Shown one piece after another: positions 5,856-7,136 of a DNA stretch of 7,136 nucleotides; position 1 is the first letter of the stretch, and each line of letters starts with the position of its first letter. A program made the position numbers and the translations under genes. The notes beneath the pieces were generated by a model, which saw only the letters and a program-made list of their open reading frames with translations, was not told the DNA's origin and ran no database searches. Origin of the DNA: Chloroflexota bacterium (GTDB lineage: Bacteria > Chloroflexota > Anaerolineae > Ardenticatenales > Ardenticatenaceae); contig DOUV01000161.1 in the NCBI GenBank assembly GCA_003520455.1, forward strand, positions 247-7,382, in the 5' to 3' direction.

Positions 5856-6455
5856 ATGGCGACTCTTGCCAAGCCAATTGCGCGCCTGATTGACGAACTC
5901 TCCCGATTGCCAGGTATCGGTCCCAAAACCGCCTCACGTCTGGCGTTCTATCTTCTGCGTGCGCCGGACGAGCAGGTCCACGCGTTAAGCGAGGCGCTCG
6001 CCGAGCTCAAATCGAAAATCACGACGTGTGAACGGTGTTTTAACCTGGCCGAGAGCAATCCATGTAGCATCTGCCATGAGGAGCTCCGCGATCAGACGGT
6101 TCTCTGCGTGGTCGAGGAGCCACTCGATGTTGTGGCCCTCGAGAGAACCGGTGAGTATCACGGTCTCTACCATGTTCTTCATGGAGCGATCTCGCCGGTG
6201 GAAGGAGTTCTGCCCGAAGATCTGCGCATCCGAGAGCTGATCGAGCGACTCGATCGCGAGCCGATTGCAGAGGTTGTTCTGGCTACGAACCCGAACTCCG
6301 AAGGTGAAGTCACCGCAGCTTACATCCAGAAGCAAATTGGTCATCGACCGCTACGGGTAACGCGGTTGGCGCGTGGCCTTCCGATGGGGGGCGACCTGGA
6401 ATACGCCGATGAGGTCACGTTGAGCCGGGCACTGCTTGGCCGGAGCGAGGTGTAG
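5856..6455 (+). CDS. recR: Recombination mediator protein RecR
   Basis: A 199-aa protein of normal RecR length. RecR forms a ring-shaped clamp and works with RecF and RecO to load RecA on SSB-coated gaps in recombinational repair. Visible parts are the N-terminal helix-hairpin-helix LPGIGPKTASRLAFYLL (18-34), a four-cysteine zinc finger (C58, C61, C70, C73), the Toprim domain from CVVEEPLDVVALERTGEY (84-101) through HGAISPVEGVLP (109-120) and ATNPNSEGEVTA (143-154), and the C-terminal RLARGLPMGGDLEYADEVTL (170-189). The ATG at 5856 is preceded by GGAAGGA (5842-5848) at 7 nt. An in-frame start at 5793 was rejected because it would translate through the hairpin and precedes the family start. 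The gap to ybaB is 101 nt. No strong terminator was seen directly after the stop. Confidence 0.98.
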   Translation: MATLAKPIARLIDELSRLPGIGPKTASRLAFYLLRAPDEQVHALSEALAELKSKITTCERCFNLAESNPCSICHEELRDQTVLCVVEEPLDVVALERTGEYHGLYHVLHGAISPVEGVLPEDLRIRELIERLDREPIAEVVLATNPNSEGEVTAAYIQKQIGHRPLRVTRLARGLPMGGDLEYADEVTLSRALLGRSEV

Positions 6456-6719
6456 CGTCTGCTCTCAGAGAGGTCTCTTGTATGGCCGCTCGAATGCTAA
6501 CGTCTGAACCGTTCTTCAGAAGAGCGCAGACCGAGGTGGGTGCCTGCTATAGCCCCAGCATTACGATGAGAATGTGTTGCCCCTCATACGCCGATTAGCG
6601 AGCGGTTCGGTCGATCCAGAGGGGCTCAATTGTCCCGGTGCATCGCACCTGTGTGCTTAGGTCCTTCAACCGCGCAGCATGCGTCGCACCCCGCTCGAGT
6701 TTTGACTGGTCCTCTCGAT
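6456..6719. other. Non-coding stretch after recR, no gene seen
   Basis: No reading frame with family resemblance was found. A 38-codon frame from ATG 6482 has a passable SD (GAGAGG, 6468-6473) but an unconvincing peptide (MAARMLTSEPFF...). Minor inverted repeats occur: AGAG/CTCT (6467-6478), and GTCTGC (6457-6462) with GCAGAC (6526-6531). None has a T-run. No tRNA cloverleaf was recognised. Confidence 0.45.
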
Positions 6720-6747
6720 TTGACAGATCGGCCGCAATCCATATACT
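6720..6747 (+). promoter_or_regulatory. Strong sigma70-type promoter P1 (first of tandem pair)
   Basis: A perfect -35 TTGACA (6720-6725) and -10 TATACT (6742-6747) are separated by 16 nt. No gene follows within reach of an SD. Together with P2, 139 bases downstream with identical hexamers, it forms a tandem promoter pair of the kind usual for rRNA operons. Confidence 0.65.
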
Positions 6748-6858
6748 ACCCTAACCTCTGGGGCGCACTTGACGAAACAGTCGGCGCAGATGGCGGGTGG
6801 CGGCTTCTGGCTACAAGGAATTGGGTCGGAGGCTCCCCCCAAATAGGTGTGCTGTCAT

Positions 6859-6887
6859 TTGACAAGGGTTGCCCCTCGTGGTATACT
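6859..6887 (+). promoter_or_regulatory. Strong sigma70-type promoter P2 (second of tandem pair)
   Basis: A perfect -35 TTGACA (6859-6864) and -10 TATACT (6882-6887) are separated by the ideal 17 nt. This is the best promoter match in the window. Expected start is near 6894. No open frame with an SD follows, so the product is probably a structured RNA leader. Confidence 0.8.
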
Positions 6888-7010
6888 ATGAGTCGTTAGG
6901 AAGCCGATTTCGCCACTGGCAGGTGGCAAATCTACACAACCCAAATCAGGAGGCAAGCCAACCCACGCTTAGTCCATAGTTACAGAGACGCCAAAGCTGG
7001 TTGTGCTTGG

Positions 7011-7034
7011 CCGCCGTCTGGAACGGCGGTTTTT
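7011..7034 (+). terminator. GC hairpin with T-run in the leader (terminator-like or boxB position)
   Basis: CCGCCGT (7011-7017) pairs perfectly with ACGGCGG (7023-7029) around CTGGA, followed by five T (7030-7034). By form it is a Rho-independent terminator about 140 nt after the P2 start. By place it lies just before the boxA-like element, where the boxB stem sits in E. coli rrn leaders. Confidence 0.65.
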
Positions 7035-7046
7035 GTTCCTCTAGGG

Positions 7047-7058
7047 TGCACCTTGACA
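7047..7058 (+). promoter_or_regulatory. boxA-like antitermination element
   Basis: TGCACCTTGACA matches the E. coli rrn boxA TGCTCTTTAACA at 9 of 12 positions. The bases that follow (GTTGAAGAG) resemble the CTTTGAAAACTGAA-type sequence common in rRNA leaders and spacers of Firmicutes. boxA RNA binds NusB/NusE and lets polymerase read through rRNA genes. The TTGACA inside it was also considered as a -35, but no -10 lies 16-18 nt downstream. Confidence 0.5.
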
Positions 7059-7102
7059 GTTGAAGAGTAGGAAGAAGCAAGCGGGTTTTTTGAGTAAACG
7101 AA

Positions 7103-7120
7103 CCGCGCCTGGGGGCGCGG
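7103..7120 (+). other. Perfect 7-bp hairpin near the window edge
   Basis: CCGCGCC (7103-7109) pairs with GGCGCGG (7114-7120) around TGGG. The flanks GTAAA (7094-7098) and TTTAC (7132-7136) can pair as an outer stem, so the fold may extend past the edge. No T-run follows inside the window. It is probably part of the leader RNA, for example a processing or structural stem. Confidence 0.4.
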
Positions 7121-7136
7121 AGGACGAACGCTTTAC

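Larger units (their letters stand above)
6894..7136 (+). ncRNA. Probable rRNA operon leader (continues past the window)
   Basis: From the expected P2 start to the window edge no protein gene is visible. An SD-like AGGAGG-type run near 6948-6953 is not followed by a start codon. In order come a small stem GCCAC/GTGGC (6912-6927), a possible long-range pairing between GGCAAGCCAACC (6952-6963) and GGTTGTGCTTGG (6999-7010), a GC hairpin with T-run (7011-7034), a boxA-like element (7047-7058) and a 7-bp hairpin (7103-7120). In E. coli rrn leaders the order is tandem promoters, boxB stem, boxA, boxC, then 16S rRNA, and this region follows the same order. In B. subtilis the dnaX-yaaK-recR cluster is also followed by rrnA. 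The 16S itself is not in the window. An alternative is a small RNA of about 140 nt ending at the hairpin at 7011-7034. Confidence 0.5.

Noticed and set aside
6482..6598. 38-codon frame after recR with a GAGAGG upstream
   Set aside because: The peptide is cysteine/methionine-rich without pattern, and the spacing and SD are only passable. No promoter or terminator supports it, unlike the small gene at 3278-3400.
6630..6899. 89-codon plus-strand open frame between recR and the right edge
   Set aside because: It starts at TTG without a Shine-Dalgarno site, resembles no family, and contains both strong promoters; it is best read as non-coding promoter DNA.
7053..7082. TTGACA at 7053-7058 as a third promoter
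   Set aside because: No -10-like hexamer occurs 16-18 nt downstream; the motif is better explained as part of boxA.

Overview
The window is a compact run of conserved bacterial housekeeping genes. The genes are GC-rich, have good Shine-Dalgarno sites, and several are preceded by promoters with a consensus-like -35, a 16-17 nt spacer and a -10. The gene set (UbiE/MenG methyltransferase, pentapeptide-repeat protein, TaR3-like metallo-beta-lactamase-fold protein, dnaX-ybaB-recR) gives no secure taxon. The strong SD sites, the B. subtilis YaaK-like YbaB and the gene mix suggest a Chloroflexota-like or other Gram-positive-side bacterium. That placement is inference, not read from a marker gene.

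Layout. Positions 1-62 may hold the last codons of an unidentified plus-strand gene, followed by about 360 bases of apparently non-coding DNA with a possible terminator near 284-311. A promoter at 423-451 drives menG (485-1201). A second promoter at 1294-1322, overlapped by a perfect inverted repeat, drives a 256-aa pentapeptide-repeat protein (1386-2156). A metallo-hydrolase of the beta-lactamase fold follows (2293-3216). It ends at a strong, probably bidirectional terminator (3237-3260), which it shares with a convergent 40-aa arginine-rich single-pass membrane protein on the minus strand (3278-3400). This small gene has its own consensus promoter and SD. It is divergent from the replication/recombination cluster dnaX (3576-5360), ybaB/ebfC (5386-5754) and recR (5856-6455). 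A 9-bp hairpin lies between ybaB and recR.

The last 680 bases contain no convincing gene but are not empty. Two near-perfect sigma70-type promoters stand in tandem (6720-6747 and 6859-6887). They are followed by a leader with a GC-rich hairpin plus T-run (7011-7034), a boxA-like element (7047-7058) and another perfect hairpin (7103-7120). This is the architecture of a ribosomal RNA operon leader, and in Bacillus subtilis the dnaX-yaaK-recR cluster also lies just upstream of rrnA. I therefore infer that an rRNA operon begins just beyond the right edge; no 16S sequence proper is inside the window.

How the genes relate. dnaX (clamp-loader subunit), ybaB (nucleoid-associated protein) and recR (RecFOR recombination mediator) form a widely conserved DNA-maintenance cluster, probably read mostly from the dnaX promoter. 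menG (menaquinone/ubiquinone methylation), the pentapeptide protein and the metallo-hydrolase look like separately transcribed single genes. I see no mobile element, CRISPR array or tRNA, and nothing that clearly amounts to an undescribed multi-gene system. The least explained items are the small membrane-protein gene and the structured leader at the right end.
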